A stretch of DNA of 64,000 nt. It comes from Alcaligenaceae bacterium. GTDB lineage: Bacteria > Pseudomonadota > Gammaproteobacteria > Burkholderiales > Burkholderiaceae_B. This document shows, piece by piece, positions 52,620-62,603 of this stretch. Positions within the stretch are counted from its first letter, which is position 1. Each line of letters opens with the position of its first letter. The stretch covers positions 46,978 to 110,977 of the forward strand of contig JAUNUJ010000001.1 of NCBI GenBank assembly GCA_030538235.1, in the 5' to 3' direction. A model generated the notes under the pieces. That model had not been told where the DNA came from, ran no database searches, and saw only the letters and a list, made by a program, of their open reading frames with translations. The position numbers and the translations under genes were made by a program.

Positions 52620-53432
52620 ATGCAAGCGATGGCTTCTGTGCTAGAACTAAATAATATAGAGGTTTTTTACAATAAGAGCATTCAGGCATTACGTGGGCTG
52701 TCGCTGCGCGTAGAGCAGGGTCAAATAGTGGCATTGCTCGGATCCAATGGGGCAGGTAAAAGCACTACGCTGAAAGCAATATCTGCTTTGTTGGAGTTAG
52801 AAGATGGTGAACTTACTGATGGGCGAATCAGCTTTGATGGTCAGCAAATATCACAAATGCGACCTCATGAACTCGTTCGAGCTGGTTTATTCCATGTCAT
52901 GGAAGGTCGGCGTGTCTTTGAGGACCTGACCGTAGAAGAAAATCTAGTGGCGGCCACTTATGCATTAAATGGTCGAAAAGGGATGAAACCAGACTTTGAT
53001 TTAGTCTATGAATACTTTCCAAGACTGCATGAGCGTCGTCATGGTTTGGCAGGTTATTTGTCTGGTGGGGAGCAACAAATGTTAGCGATTGGCAGAGCTT
53101 TAATTGCAAAGCCTAAACTGATCTTGCTTGATGAGCCTTCACTTGGTTTGGCCCCTTTATTAGTAGAAAATATCTTTCAAATTATTGCCAGAATTAATGC
53201 TGAGCAGGGTGTATCAATGCTTCTTGTGGAGCAAAATGCATCCATTGCGCTAGCCATCTCACACTATGGTTACATCATGGAAATGGGCAAAATAGTCACT
53301 GACGGGTCGGCTGAGTTTTTATCCAATGACCCTGATGTGCGTGAATTCTATTTAGGTGTTGGTGGCGGGGGCGAAGCCAAAAGCTTTAAGAACATTAAAC
53401 ATTACAAACGACGTAAACGCTGGTTGTCATAA
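52620..53432 (+). CDS. LivF-type ABC transporter ATPase
   Basis: 270 residues from ATG 52620, with GGAG seven bases ahead and five bases after the LivK stop. The longer upstream frame would overlap LivK and is rejected. Walker A GSNGAGKST, signature LSGGEQQMLAIGRAL, Walker B LILLDEPSLGLAP, and LVEQNASIALAI are typical. The C-terminal tail is basic (NIKHYKRRKRWLS), an addition of about 25 residues over the usual LivF. Confidence 0.92.
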   Translation: MQAMASVLELNNIEVFYNKSIQALRGLSLRVEQGQIVALLGSNGAGKSTTLKAISALLELEDGELTDGRISFDGQQISQMRPHELVRAGLFHVMEGRRVFEDLTVEENLVAATYALNGRKGMKPDFDLVYEYFPRLHERRHGLAGYLSGGEQQMLAIGRALIAKPKLILLDEPSLGLAPLLVENIFQIIARINAEQGVSMLLVEQNASIALAISHYGYIMEMGKIVTDGSAEFLSNDPDVREFYLGVGGGGEAKSFKNIKHYKRRKRWLS

Positions 53433-53434
53433 TT

Positions 53435-55252
53435 ATGAGTCATCATTTAATTTCAGATTTAACCTTGCCACAAATGTTGCGTTATCGCGCGCAGCAAGAG
53501 CCGAATAAGGTGGCATTACATCAAAAAGATTATGGTATTTGGCAACCGATAACATGGGGTGCATATTACCAACGTGCTGTCTGGTTTGGTTTAGGCATGA
53601 AGTCGCTCGGTCTTTCCAATAAGGCTCATGTCGGCATCGTGTCAGAGAACCGAACAGAGTGGGTGTTAGCGCAATTGGGTTGTGGTATGGTCGGAGCAGT
53701 TACTGTTGGTGTCTATCCAACCAGTCCTGCCTACGAAGTTTCTTATATCTTAGCGCACTCTGATACTGAGTTCGTTATCTGTGAAGATCAGGAGCAGGCT
53801 GATAAAGTAGCCGAGTCTCTACATGAACTACCCCATCTTAAACGAGTAATTATTATAGAGCCTGACGGTTTTCGTAATACTGACGAACGTATAGCAAATA
53901 TTGCGACACTTTATAGTGATATTGAGGCGGCAGGTAGGGAGTACGAAAAGCATTATCCCAAATTAGTTGATGATGTATTAGCTAAACAGAGTCTACAAGA
54001 CATTGGACTTATGATTTATACCTCCGGCTCTACAGGCAAGCCCAAAGGTGCGATGATTAGTTACTACAATATTCATGGGGTTACGCCGGGTATCATTGAG
54101 CGCTTGAAATTAAAACCTGACTCAAGTCATTTATCTTATTTGCCTCTGTGTCATGTAGCTGAGCAAATGCTGACCACCTTTGTGCCAATTTATCTAGGCT
54201 CTGTTGTCAACTTTGGAGAGTCTATACGGACAGTGCAAGAAGACTTGCGTGAATTGGCTCCTACCTTATTTTTGGGTGTGCCTCGAATATGGGAAAAATT
54301 ACACTCATCAATAACTATTAAAATCACGGAAACCGGACGTTTTCGCCGCTGGTTATTTAATAAAGCTGTCGCTGCTTGTGAGCCATTAGGGTATAAGCTT
54401 AAAAGTGCACGTAGTCTAAAAGATAAATTGGTTTATGGATTTTGGTACTGGATTATATTGCGTGCACTACAAAACTTTATCGGACTAAGAAATTGTAGGG
54501 TAGCTTTGACAGGTGCCGCTCCGGTACCCCCTACAGTGCTAAAGTTTTTCCGTACGATAGGTGTGCCTCTTGTTGAAGTGTATGGTCTGACTGAGTCAAC
54601 CGGCATGGTTACCGGGCAGTCTTTGGATGACCCACACCCTAGTTCTGTAGGTACGGCAATTTATGGTGCTGAACACAAATTGGCTGAAGACAGCAGTGAG
54701 TTATTAATACGGGGCCCCATGGTTTTTTCCGGTTACTATAAAAATGAAGAAGAAACAGCAAAAACAATTGTGAATGGTTGGCTCCATACTGGTGATGTGG
54801 TGACCGAACGCAATGGTCAGCTCTATATCGTGGATCGTATGAAAGACATCATGATTACAGCCGGTGGCAAAAATATCACCCCTTCAGAAATTGAAAATAC
54901 TATGAAGGGTAGTCCATATATCAAAGAATGTATCGTTATTGCAGATGGTCGAAGATTTGTCTCAGCCTTGATAGAAATCGATCTGGAATCAGTCTCGAAG
55001 TGGGCAGAAACGCGTCACATTGCCTTTACTCATTTCCGTTCTCTTACTGAGCTTGAAGAGGTCAAAGAGCTTATAGAAGCGGAAGTTGCTAAAGGCAATG
55101 CTTTATTGGCACCGGTCGCAAACATCAGGCGTTTCCATTTGTTGACAAAGGAATTAGACCATGATGATGGAGAGGTAACAGCCACTATGAAAGTTAAGCG
55201 TAGTAGCATTTACAAAACTTACGAGACTGAAATTGAGTCTATGTATTCTTAG
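53435..55252 (+). CDS. AMP-forming acyl-CoA synthetase (long-chain/aryl type)
   Basis: 605 residues: P-loop-like YTSGSTGKPKGAM (A3), VYGLTESTGMV (A5), LHTGDVVTERNGQLYIVDRMKDIMITAGGKNITPSEIE (A7-A10) and late TATMKVKRSSIYKTYE. The FAA1-like layout fits long-chain or bulky hydrophobic acids. The gene starts two bases after the ATPase gene, so activation is directly tied to import. I cannot read the precise acid. Confidence 0.9.
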   Translation: MSHHLISDLTLPQMLRYRAQQEPNKVALHQKDYGIWQPITWGAYYQRAVWFGLGMKSLGLSNKAHVGIVSENRTEWVLAQLGCGMVGAVTVGVYPTSPAYEVSYILAHSDTEFVICEDQEQADKVAESLHELPHLKRVIIIEPDGFRNTDERIANIATLYSDIEAAGREYEKHYPKLVDDVLAKQSLQDIGLMIYTSGSTGKPKGAMISYYNIHGVTPGIIERLKLKPDSSHLSYLPLCHVAEQMLTTFVPIYLGSVVNFGESIRTVQEDLRELAPTLFLGVPRIWEKLHSSITIKITETGRFRRWLFNKAVAACEPLGYKLKSARSLKDKLVYGFWYWIILRALQNFIGLRNCRVALTGAAPVPPTVLKFFRTIGVPLVEVYGLTESTGMVTGQSLDDPHPSSVGTAIYGAEHKLAEDSSELLIRGPMVFSGYYKNEEETAKTIVNGWLHTGDVVTERNGQLYIVDRMKDIMITAGGKNITPSEIENTMKGSPYIKECIVIADGRRFVSALIEIDLESVSKWAETRHIAFTHFRSLTELEEVKELIEAEVAKGNALLAPVANIRRFHLLTKELDHDDGEVTATMKVKRSSIYKTYETEIESMYS

Positions 55253-55365
55253 TTTTTCCCAGTAGATTAAATCGTTGAAATTTATTGTTAATAACAGCCA
55301 CAACGTGGCTGTAGGGGCAATTGTTGCCCGCGTTTTGTGGTGTGTGCCATATAAGGGAGATTTAC

Positions 55366-56499
55366 ATGCAGTTTGAATTGACTCAAGAGCAACAGCAAAT
55401 TCAGGCTTTAGCTCTGCAATTTGCAAATAAAGAGATAAAACCGATTGCGAGTCAGGCGGATCAGGATGCGCGGTTTCCTATGGATGTTTATGACAGTGCT
55501 TTTTCTTTGGGACTGCTAAATTCCTCATTGCCTCAGGAGTACGGGGGGGCAGGTCTGGGATGTATGGACTTAGTGCTAATTACTGAGGCGCTTTGCTATG
55601 GTTGCTTAGGGATAGGTGCCGCTTTATGTATTAACACATTAGCCGCAGAACCTATCTTAATAGCAGGTAACCATGAACAAAAAGAAAAATATCTAACACA
55701 ATTAACGACAGGGGCAATGGCAAGTTTTGCGCTTACTGAGCCTTCAGCCGGTTCAGATGTCGCATCAATAAAAACCAAAGCAGAAAAAGTAAACGGTGGT
55801 TATCAATTAAGTGGCAGCAAAATATGGATTTCCAATGCCAATATGGCGGAGTTTTTCGTCGTTTTTGCCAAAACAGATATGACAGCTGGTCATAAAGGTC
55901 TGTCTGCATTTATTGTGCCTGCTGATAGCGAAGGGCTGTCTGTTGGCGCCCCTATTTCCAAAATGGGTCAAAGGGCTGCGCCTGCTTGTGAGGTGTTTTT
56001 AGATGGTGTTTTTGTCCCTGAGGAGCAACGTCTGGGCGAGGAGGGTGATGGCTTTTCAATTGCCATGAAAGTGTTTGATCATTCTAGACCGATGGTTGCT
56101 GCTTTTGGTGTCGGATTGATACAGCGTTGTCTTGAAGAGTCTCTTTCCTATGCTAGTGAGCGCGAGTCTATGGGCAAGCCGTTAATTGCCTATCAAGCAA
56201 TTGCGCATAAGTTAGCTGATATGCGGATGCGTTTGGAAGCCTCACGTTTACTGACCTATCAATCTGCTTGGCGCTTGGATAATGGGCTTAATAATACGAT
56301 AGAGGCGTCGATGGCTAAGGTTAATGCTGCTGATTCAGCGATGTGGGTAGCAACAGAGACGATACAAGTGTTTGGAGGAATGGGTTACTCCACCGAGTAT
56401 CCGGCAGAAAAGCTTTTTCGTGACGCCAAGGTACTGCAAATTTATGAAGGTACCTCAGAGATTCAACGCAATATCATCGCACGTGAATTATTTAAATAG
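55366..56499 (+). CDS. Acyl-CoA dehydrogenase
   Basis: 377 residues from ATG 55366 with GGGAG ahead; the upstream frame is rejected. FAD motifs are FALTEPSAGSDVASIKT and WISNANMAEFFVVFAKT. The C-terminal bundle has QVFGGMGYSTEYPAEKLFRDAKVLQIYEGTSEIQRNII, containing the catalytic glutamate of short/medium-chain enzymes. It carries out the first oxidation after the ligase. Confidence 0.93.
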   Translation: MQFELTQEQQQIQALALQFANKEIKPIASQADQDARFPMDVYDSAFSLGLLNSSLPQEYGGAGLGCMDLVLITEALCYGCLGIGAALCINTLAAEPILIAGNHEQKEKYLTQLTTGAMASFALTEPSAGSDVASIKTKAEKVNGGYQLSGSKIWISNANMAEFFVVFAKTDMTAGHKGLSAFIVPADSEGLSVGAPISKMGQRAAPACEVFLDGVFVPEEQRLGEEGDGFSIAMKVFDHSRPMVAAFGVGLIQRCLEESLSYASERESMGKPLIAYQAIAHKLADMRMRLEASRLLTYQSAWRLDNGLNNTIEASMAKVNAADSAMWVATETIQVFGGMGYSTEYPAEKLFRDAKVLQIYEGTSEIQRNIIARELFK

Positions 56500-56518
56500 T
56501 TAAATAAAGGGTTAAAAC

Positions 56519-57712
56519 ATGAGTAACATAAATTCAAATGAAGTGGTCATTATAGAAGCAGTACGTACGGCATTTGGTCGTCGTGGTGGGGCATTAAGAG
56601 AGATACGACCAGATGCTATGCTAGCCACTGCACTTGAAGCGGTGATAAACCGTTCTGCTATTGACCCTGCGATGGTGGGCGATGTATTGGCAGGTTGTGT
56701 CAGTCAAGCGGGTGAGCAAGGGGGAAATATAGCCCGTCAAGCGTTATTGATTGCAGGATTTCCTGAGACGGTACCCGGCGTGACCATGAATCGTATGTGC
56801 GGTTCCAGTCAATACGCGACCCATGCGGCTGCTCAAGCGGTTGGTATGGGAGATATGGATTTTGCGATTGCCTGTGGTGTCGAAAGTATGAGTCGGGTTC
56901 CAATGTTTCTTGATCTCACTTTAGGGCAGCATGATTTTACCGGCTTCGATAATCTACATCCCGATTTATTGAAACGTTTCGATATTCCCCATCAAGTAGA
57001 AAGTGCTGAATTGATAGCGGACCATTGGTCGTTAAGCCGTACGGCGTTAGATGATTACTCAGTAGAAAGTCATAGACGCGCTAAAGTTGCTCGTGATGCG
57101 GGCTATCATTCTGAAATCGTGCCTTTGCAGGGAGTTGATAAAGAAGGCAATACGATAACCTTGGATTATGATGAAGGCATTAGAGACTCAATTGACAGAG
57201 CGCGTATGGATGCGATGGCACCGGTCTTTAGAACAGCTGAAACCGGTAAAGTGACAGCCGCTAATGCAAGTCAAATGTCTGACGGAGCGTCGGCGATTTT
57301 GGTAGGGCGTTATGAGTCGGCAATTGAATTAGGAATAACACCTAAGGCAAAGTTTTTGGCACGGGTCGTGGTTGGTTCTGATCCTATCATGCAGTTAACA
57401 GGAATTATTCCGGCAACGCATCAAGCGCTTGCAAAAACAGGTTTAACGATTAAAGACTTAGATTGGATAGAAGTAAATGAAGCTTTTGCCAGTGTGGCAC
57501 TTAGCTTTGAACGCGAATTCAAACCTGATGCACAGATCTTCAATCCTTGGGGTGGTGCCATTGCGCATGGACATCCTCTTGGTGGAACTGGTGCTGGCTT
57601 AATGGCTAAGATGCTCTCAGGATTACGTCAAGTTGACGGTGAATTGGGGTTGCAGGTCATGTGCATAGGGCACGGTATGGCAACTGCGACGATAGTCCAA
57701 CGTTTGAGCTAA
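56519..57712 (+). CDS. Thiolase (acetyl-CoA acetyltransferase family)
   Basis: 397 residues. The nucleophilic cysteine is C94 in MNRMCGSSQYATHAAAQAV; most thiolases have CASG there. EVNEAFASVALSFERE, then the general-base histidine in GAIAHGHPLGGTGAG and the C-terminal VMCIGHGMATATIVQ complete the site. It ends the beta-oxidation set, though no 3-hydroxyacyl-CoA dehydrogenase gene is in the operon. It starts 19 bp after the dehydrogenase. Confidence 0.93.
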   Translation: MSNINSNEVVIIEAVRTAFGRRGGALREIRPDAMLATALEAVINRSAIDPAMVGDVLAGCVSQAGEQGGNIARQALLIAGFPETVPGVTMNRMCGSSQYATHAAAQAVGMGDMDFAIACGVESMSRVPMFLDLTLGQHDFTGFDNLHPDLLKRFDIPHQVESAELIADHWSLSRTALDDYSVESHRRAKVARDAGYHSEIVPLQGVDKEGNTITLDYDEGIRDSIDRARMDAMAPVFRTAETGKVTAANASQMSDGASAILVGRYESAIELGITPKAKFLARVVVGSDPIMQLTGIIPATHQALAKTGLTIKDLDWIEVNEAFASVALSFEREFKPDAQIFNPWGGAIAHGHPLGGTGAGLMAKMLSGLRQVDGELGLQVMCIGHGMATATIVQRLS

Positions 57713-57743
57713 ACAGTAGATTAAATTAGTTTAAGTGCTGTTA

Positions 57744-57772
57744 CGAGGGCCTGAACGTACTCAGGCTCCTCG
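57744..57772 (+). terminator. Hairpin downstream of the thiolase gene
   Basis: CGAGGGCCTGA pairs with TCAGGC-T-CCTCG, 11 bp with one bulged T, around a 6-base loop. There is no U-tract, so it may be a rho-linked 3' end. Confidence 0.35.
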
Positions 57773-57870
57773 ATACGTAACTGTTGGTTGCTATCAATAG
57801 GTTGACTCAGTAGCCGCTTTAATTTAACAAAATACTGTCCGATAAAACCATACCACTTTACTTCAGGCAT

Positions 57871-57893
57871 AAAAAAAGACGCTTGAAGCGTCT
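57871..57893 (-). terminator. Terminator after tRNA-His (minus strand)
   Basis: AGACGC and GCGTCT close a 5-base loop, followed on the minus strand by seven T. It lies 15 bp beyond the tRNA 3' end. Confidence 0.75.
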
Positions 57894-57907
57894 AATCATA
57901 AAATCTT

Positions 57908-57984
57908 TGGGGTGACCGATGGGGATCGAACCCACGACAACCGGAATCACAATCCGGGGCTCTACCAACTGAGCTACGGCCACC
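57908..57984 (-). tRNA. tRNA-His (GTG)
   Basis: On the minus strand the acceptor GTGGCCG pairs with CGGTCAC, with the extra G at -1 opposite the discriminator C, characteristic of tRNA-His. The D-loop has AGCTCAGTTGGTAGAG. The anticodon loop is TTGTGAT and the T-arm has GGTTCGATCC. CCA is encoded at the 3' end. Confidence 0.97.
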
Positions 57985-58123
57985 ACTAAGACAATAAATA
58001 AGTATAGCAGAAATTATAATTGCGTCAAGATAACCTAAGCTATTACTTAAAATTCTAATCAATTCAACGACTAACTATTGCTAATAAACAACAAAAACGT
58101 GTCAGCTAAAAAGATTGATTTTT

Positions 58124-58200
58124 TGGCGCGCCAGGCGAGACTCGAACTCACAACCGCCCGCTTAGAAGGCGGGTGCTCTATCCAGTTGAGCTACTGGCAC
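58124..58200 (-). tRNA. tRNA-Arg (TCT)
   Basis: On the minus strand: acceptor GTGCCAG / CTGGCGC (one wobble), D-arm AGCTCAACTGGATAGAGC, anticodon loop CTTCTAA (TCT), T-arm GAGTTCGAGTC, encoded CCA. It lies about 140 bp upstream of tRNA-His on the same strand, perhaps one transcript. The space between them is AT-rich and empty. Confidence 0.96.
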
Positions 58201-58313
58201 GGAAAGATAGATATTCTACCTCATTATTTAGGCTTTGTCTAAGTATTTAATAAAATAATAAATTCGCAAAGTTTGTTTGCACAAGACGACTTCAGCTCTC
58301 AGCGTCTACACAT

Positions 58314-60929
58314 TTAAAGCTCGCCAAACTGATTCTTCAGCTGATATAGCAGGTCTAACGCTTCGCGCGGACTGAGGGTATCCGGATCAATTGCCGCTAG
58401 TGTTTCCTTAACCGCTTTAAGCTCCAGATGATCGTCATTAGCTTGTTCGTTAATTTCTTCTTCGGGCAGACTAAATAAATCCAGTTGAGGACGATCTTCG
58501 GCGGTCAGCTCTAGGTTATCGAGTTCCCGTTTAGCCTGTCTAATAACCGCCATTGGAATTCCGGCGCGTTGGGCGACTTGAATACCGTAACTACGACTGG
58601 CGGGACCTTCTTTGACCTCATGTAAAAAGACCAAACCTTGGGGCGATTCAGCAGCGCTTAAGTGGACATTAGCCACATGTTCGAATTGTTCGGGTAGACG
58701 AGTTAATTCAAAATAATGGGTCGCAAAAAGCACTAAGGCCTGATTGTGAGTCAGTAGGCGGCAAGCAATGGCCCAGGCCAAGGCCAGGCCGTCATAGGTT
58801 GAGGTGCCGCGACCGATTTCGTCCATAAGAACCAGACTGTTTGGCGTGCTGGACGCTAAAATTGTCGCCGCTTCTGTCATTTCCACCATAAAAGTTGAAC
58901 GACCACCAGCCAAGTCATCGGCCGCACCGATACGTGTAAAGATCCGATCAATTAAGCCGACTTGTGCCGTTTGTGCCGGCACAAAACTGCCCATACGAGC
59001 TAGTAAGACAATTAAAGCGATCTGACGCATATAGGTTGATTTACCGCCCATATTGGGACCGGTCACCAACAGCATACGACGTAGCGGATCCAATTGACAA
59101 TCGTTGGGTGTAAAGCGTTCGATCGTGCGCTCCACGATGGGGTGACGGCCCTGCGTGATGCGAATCATTGGTCCCTCGATTAATTCAGGAGCAATCCATT
59201 GATTCAAATAAGCGTGTTGAGCTAGCGCCATATAGACATCAAGATGGGCAAGCGCACTTGAGGCCTGATGCATGGCTTCAACAGCGTTTTGCAGCTCGCT
59301 AACGACTTGTTCGAAAAGCCATTTTTCACGATTTAAGCAACGATCTTTGGCCGAGAGGATTTTATCCTCCCATTCTTTTAGCTCAGGCGTAATATAGCGC
59401 TCAACATTTTTTAAGGTTTGGCGACGGCGGTAGTCGGCAGGAACCTTATCAATTTGACCTTTACTGACCTCAATAAAGAAGCCGTGAACGCGATTGTATT
59501 CAACTCGTAGATTACTGATGCCGGTCGCTTCGCGTTCACGCGCTTCCAGTTTTAGTAAAAACTCACCACTATCATTGGATAAACTTCGTAGCTCGTCTAA
59601 TTCACTGTCAAAACCATCGGCAATGACACCCCCGTCTCGCAACAAAGTGGCGGGCTCTGCGGCAATTGCGCGTTGCAATAGACCGGCAAGTTGAGGATCG
59701 AGATTTAACGCGTCTTGCAGTTTCAAAATGGCCGGGGTGTCGCTAAAGTGTTCACCTATGGTGTAGCTGAGTTGTGGCAGGCTGACTAAGGCATCACGTA
59801 AAGCGGCCAGTTCTTTAGGTCGGACTGAGCTCAAAGCAATACGGGTGGCCACGCGTTCGATGTCGGGGGCGCTTTTTAGAAAGCTCTCAAAGACGCTGAT
59901 GGGGTCTTCAAAGCTGCGTGCTGCGTAGCGATCATAAAAGGCCTGGACGCAGAGTTGGCGCTCTAAAATTGGCGCATTGTGACGCAAAGGGTGATGCAAA
60001 AAGCGGCGCAATAAACGACTGCCCATGGGCGTATAGCAATGATCTAATAGGCTAAATAAAGTAGGACTGGCCTCGCCACTGATGGTTTGGGTAATTTCCA
60101 GATTTTTGCGGGTGATCGGATCGAGGATTAAGTAATCCTGAATATCATCGAGTTGGATCGGTTTGATATGGGAAAGACTGCGTTTTTGCGTATTTTCCAC
60201 ATAACTTAATAAAGCACCGGCGGCGATGGTGGCATGAGTTAATTCATCAATCCCGAAAGCGGTTAATCGATCGACCCCATAGTGACTGCATAATTTTTCC
60301 TCGGCGGCACTGAGTTCGAAGTGCCAATCAGCGGTTTTGCTGTAGGCAGCATCGTATCTAAGTTCAAGCTTGAATGAATCGCCAGTAATAATTTCTGCTG
60401 GCGCAATCCGATGCACTTCGGATTCTAATTGCTCTAGGGTGCATTCGTTGACCTTAAACTCACCGCTAGCCAGATTCATCCAAGCCAGGCCGTATTTTTT
60501 GTTACGACCCTTATGACTTAGGTAAATAGCCAAGAGCGGGCGATCGCTATTACTGGGCAGTAAATTTTCATCGGTTAAGGTCCCCGGGGTGACAGTGCGC
60601 ACAATTTGACGCTCGACAATCCCTTTACTGGTGGCCGGGTCACCGATTTGTTCGCAAATGGCCACGGACTCGCCCATGGCAACCAAGCGGGCGAGATATT
60701 GCTCCATGGCATGTACCGGCACACCCGCCATCGGGATCGGTTGGCCGGCGCTGGAGCCTCTATTGGTTAGCGTAAGGTTCAGTAAACGCGCAGTTTTTAC
60801 GGCGTCATCGAAAAACATCTCATAGAAATCACCCATGCGATAAAACACCAACATCGAACCTGCTTCTTGTTTAAGGGTCAGGTACTGACGCATCATGGGC
60901 GTATGGGATGATAAATCAATTGTAGTCAT
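58314..60929 (-). CDS. mutS: DNA mismatch repair protein MutS
   Basis: 871 residues from ATG 60929 ([17 protein letters not shown]). The frame is open to 61073 but the extra residues do not fit the family. The mismatch-reading Phe-X-Glu lies in [10 protein letters not shown] near the N-terminus. The connector, core and clamp domains follow. The ATPase has Walker [10 protein letters not shown] (~residue 624), [11 protein letters not shown], Walker [17 protein letters not shown] and a C-terminal helix-turn-helix. The length is close to E. coli MutS (853). No good ribosome site is visible. 60930-61289 upstream holds no gene I can support. Confidence 0.95.
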   Translation of the reverse strand: MTTIDLSSHTPMMRQYLTLKQEAGSMLVFYRMGDFYEMFFDDAVKTARLLNLTLTNRGSSAGQPIPMAGVPVHAMEQYLARLVAMGESVAICEQIGDPATSKGIVERQIVRTVTPGTLTDENLLPSNSDRPLLAIYLSHKGRNKKYGLAWMNLASGEFKVNECTLEQLESEVHRIAPAEIITGDSFKLELRYDAAYSKTADWHFELSAAEEKLCSHYGVDRLTAFGIDELTHATIAAGALLSYVENTQKRSLSHIKPIQLDDIQDYLILDPITRKNLEITQTISGEASPTLFSLLDHCYTPMGSRLLRRFLHHPLRHNAPILERQLCVQAFYDRYAARSFEDPISVFESFLKSAPDIERVATRIALSSVRPKELAALRDALVSLPQLSYTIGEHFSDTPAILKLQDALNLDPQLAGLLQRAIAAEPATLLRDGGVIADGFDSELDELRSLSNDSGEFLLKLEAREREATGISNLRVEYNRVHGFFIEVSKGQIDKVPADYRRRQTLKNVERYITPELKEWEDKILSAKDRCLNREKWLFEQVVSELQNAVEAMHQASSALAHLDVYMALAQHAYLNQWIAPELIEGPMIRITQGRHPIVERTIERFTPNDCQLDPLRRMLLVTGPNMGGKSTYMRQIALIVLLARMGSFVPAQTAQVGLIDRIFTRIGAADDLAGGRSTFMVEMTEAATILASSTPNSLVLMDEIGRGTSTYDGLALAWAIACRLLTHNQALVLFATHYFELTRLPEQFEHVANVHLSAAESPQGLVFLHEVKEGPASRSYGIQVAQRAGIPMAVIRQAKRELDNLELTAEDRPQLDLFSLPEEEINEQANDDHLELKAVKETLAAIDPDTLSPREALDLLYQLKNQFGEL

Positions 60930-61289
60930 TAAAGTTTTAGTTTGTTTTTTAAGCTGTTTTGCGGCTAAGGCTTGGCAATTTATACCATGTTTTGACTTCT
61001 TGTTCGGAGGAGTTTGAATCCCTAAAGTAAAGGAGTCTTGATTGTTGTCTCTTTGCGAGTCTCGGGTTGGCAAAAAGTGCTCATGGTAGTGATTGCGGGC
61101 TTTGTTGCTCTAAAGAACATGAGTAAGCAGGCGATTAAAATTCCTGATTTAAGCGCACAATAAACCATATTATATGAGGGCTTGTGGCATTGCAAGTCAA
61201 GTTGAACTGAGAGAATAGACGCAGAGACGTTGGTGTTTATGGCGTGGGTTTTGGGTCGTTCGTGACGTGACAAAATGGTGCAAAAGGAC

Positions 61290-61332
61290 AAAAAGGCATG
61301 TGCTTGCAATTCTTTTTATGCAAACACATGCC
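61290..61332 (-). terminator. Terminator after the old yellow enzyme gene (minus strand)
   Basis: GGCATGTG/CACATGCC with an inner TTGCA/TGCAA stem forms a two-part hairpin. T5 follows on the minus strand. It lies 38 bp past the stop codon. Confidence 0.7.
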
Positions 61333-61369
61333 CTAATTAAAAAGCAAATCGCTTAGAAAACTATCTGCT

Positions 61370-62485
61370 TTATTCAGCGCTAACCCCAAGCTCATAGGCC
61401 GGGTAATCAGTATAGCCATACTCACCACCACCATAAAATGTCGCTGGGTTGGGAGGGGTGATAGGCCAATTGTTTTTCATTCTTTCAGCTAAATCAGGAT
61501 TTGATATAAAGGGACGTCCAAAAGCCACTAAATCGCTCAGACCTTCCTGAAGATCGTGATCGGCTTCTGCTTGAGTGTATTCACCGGCTAGAATTAAAGT
61601 ACCATCATAGGCGTCGCGAAAGCGCTTGAGAAAACTAAGCCCGGCTTCACCGCTGATAATGGCTTTACGATTGCTGATATGAACATAAGCCAAGTTTTTC
61701 TTTGACAGTTCACGCGCTAAGGTAAGCCAAGTGTCTTCCTCGCCTTCGAAATCGGGCATATCAAAGATGCGGTTAAAGGGGGAAAGACGAATTCCTACGC
61801 GCTCGTTACCGATTGCAGCAACCACTGCATCAACGACTTCCAAGGCAAAACGTATTCTGCCTTCTACCGTTTTACCGGTATATTCATCACTGCGATCATT
61901 AATACCGCCATTGATAAATTGCTCAATGAGATAACCGTTGGCACCATGGATTTCGACCCCATCAAAGCCGGCTTCAATGGCGTTTAAAGCAGCGCGGGCA
62001 AAGTCTTCGGCGGTTGCTTTAACCTCATCAGTCGTTAAGGCGCGGGGTCTACTGGCTGCTAAATGCGCAGGCTTGCCCTCATCATCATAGGTGAAGGAGG
62101 TGGTTTTTTTGGCCCTGATGTTGCTGGAGCTAACGGGTGAGGCGCCATCTTGATGTAAGCTGGTATGCGAAATTCGTCCCACATGCCATAATTGACAAAA
62201 AATCTTACCGCCTTCCTCATGCACAGCCTCAGTGACTTTCTTCCAGCCCTGCACTTGTTCCTTTGAGTGAATACCCGGTGTAAACAAGTAACCAACAGCT
62301 TGGGTGGAAATTTGCGAACCCTCACTAATAATCAAACCCGCCCCTGCGCGTTGCTTGTAATAAAGCGCGGTGATCTCGCTAGGCACGGTGTCTTGGGCTC
62401 GGGAGCGAGTCATGGGTGCCATCACGAGACGATTTTTGAGTGTTAGGCCGGAGAGGTTGTATGCTGAGAAAAGACTTTTCATCAT
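61370..62485 (-). CDS. Old yellow enzyme family flavin oxidoreductase (NemA-like)
   Basis: A 371-residue FMN ene-reductase: RLVMAPMTRSRA at the start, CQLWHVGRISH, the substrate-binding His/Asn pair in EIHGANGYLIEQFINGGINDRSDEYTG, GIRLSPFN, and phosphate site LAGEYTQAEAD with LVAFGRPFISNPDL. It reduces alpha,beta-unsaturated carbonyls, nitro compounds or maleimides with NAD(P)H. AAGGA lies five bases before the first ATG; a second ATG follows at once. It is 118 bp downstream of the pirin gene and may be co-transcribed. Confidence 0.92.
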   Translation of the reverse strand: MMKSLFSAYNLSGLTLKNRLVMAPMTRSRAQDTVPSEITALYYKQRAGAGLIISEGSQISTQAVGYLFTPGIHSKEQVQGWKKVTEAVHEEGGKIFCQLWHVGRISHTSLHQDGASPVSSSNIRAKKTTSFTYDDEGKPAHLAASRPRALTTDEVKATAEDFARAALNAIEAGFDGVEIHGANGYLIEQFINGGINDRSDEYTGKTVEGRIRFALEVVDAVVAAIGNERVGIRLSPFNRIFDMPDFEGEEDTWLTLARELSKKNLAYVHISNRKAIISGEAGLSFLKRFRDAYDGTLILAGEYTQAEADHDLQEGLSDLVAFGRPFISNPDLAERMKNNWPITPPNPATFYGGGEYGYTDYPAYELGVSAE

Positions 62486-62603
62486 TATTATCCTTTTGAA
62501 TTAAAGTATATAGTTTATCTGATTTTATATAGTTGTCGCTAAGAAATCAGTTGGGGAAACCTTGACTTTTAAAACGACAACTATCGATACTTTTTATGGT
62601 CTC

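Noticed and set aside
60930-61073. N-terminal extension of mutS by 48 codons
   Set aside because: MutS homologs begin near [17 protein letters not shown]. The extension has no family counterpart and starts without a ribosome site.
61022-61309. 95-codon minus-strand frame between mutS and the old yellow enzyme gene
   Set aside because: It overlaps the terminator at 61290, has no ribosome site, and reads as unrelated low-similarity sequence.
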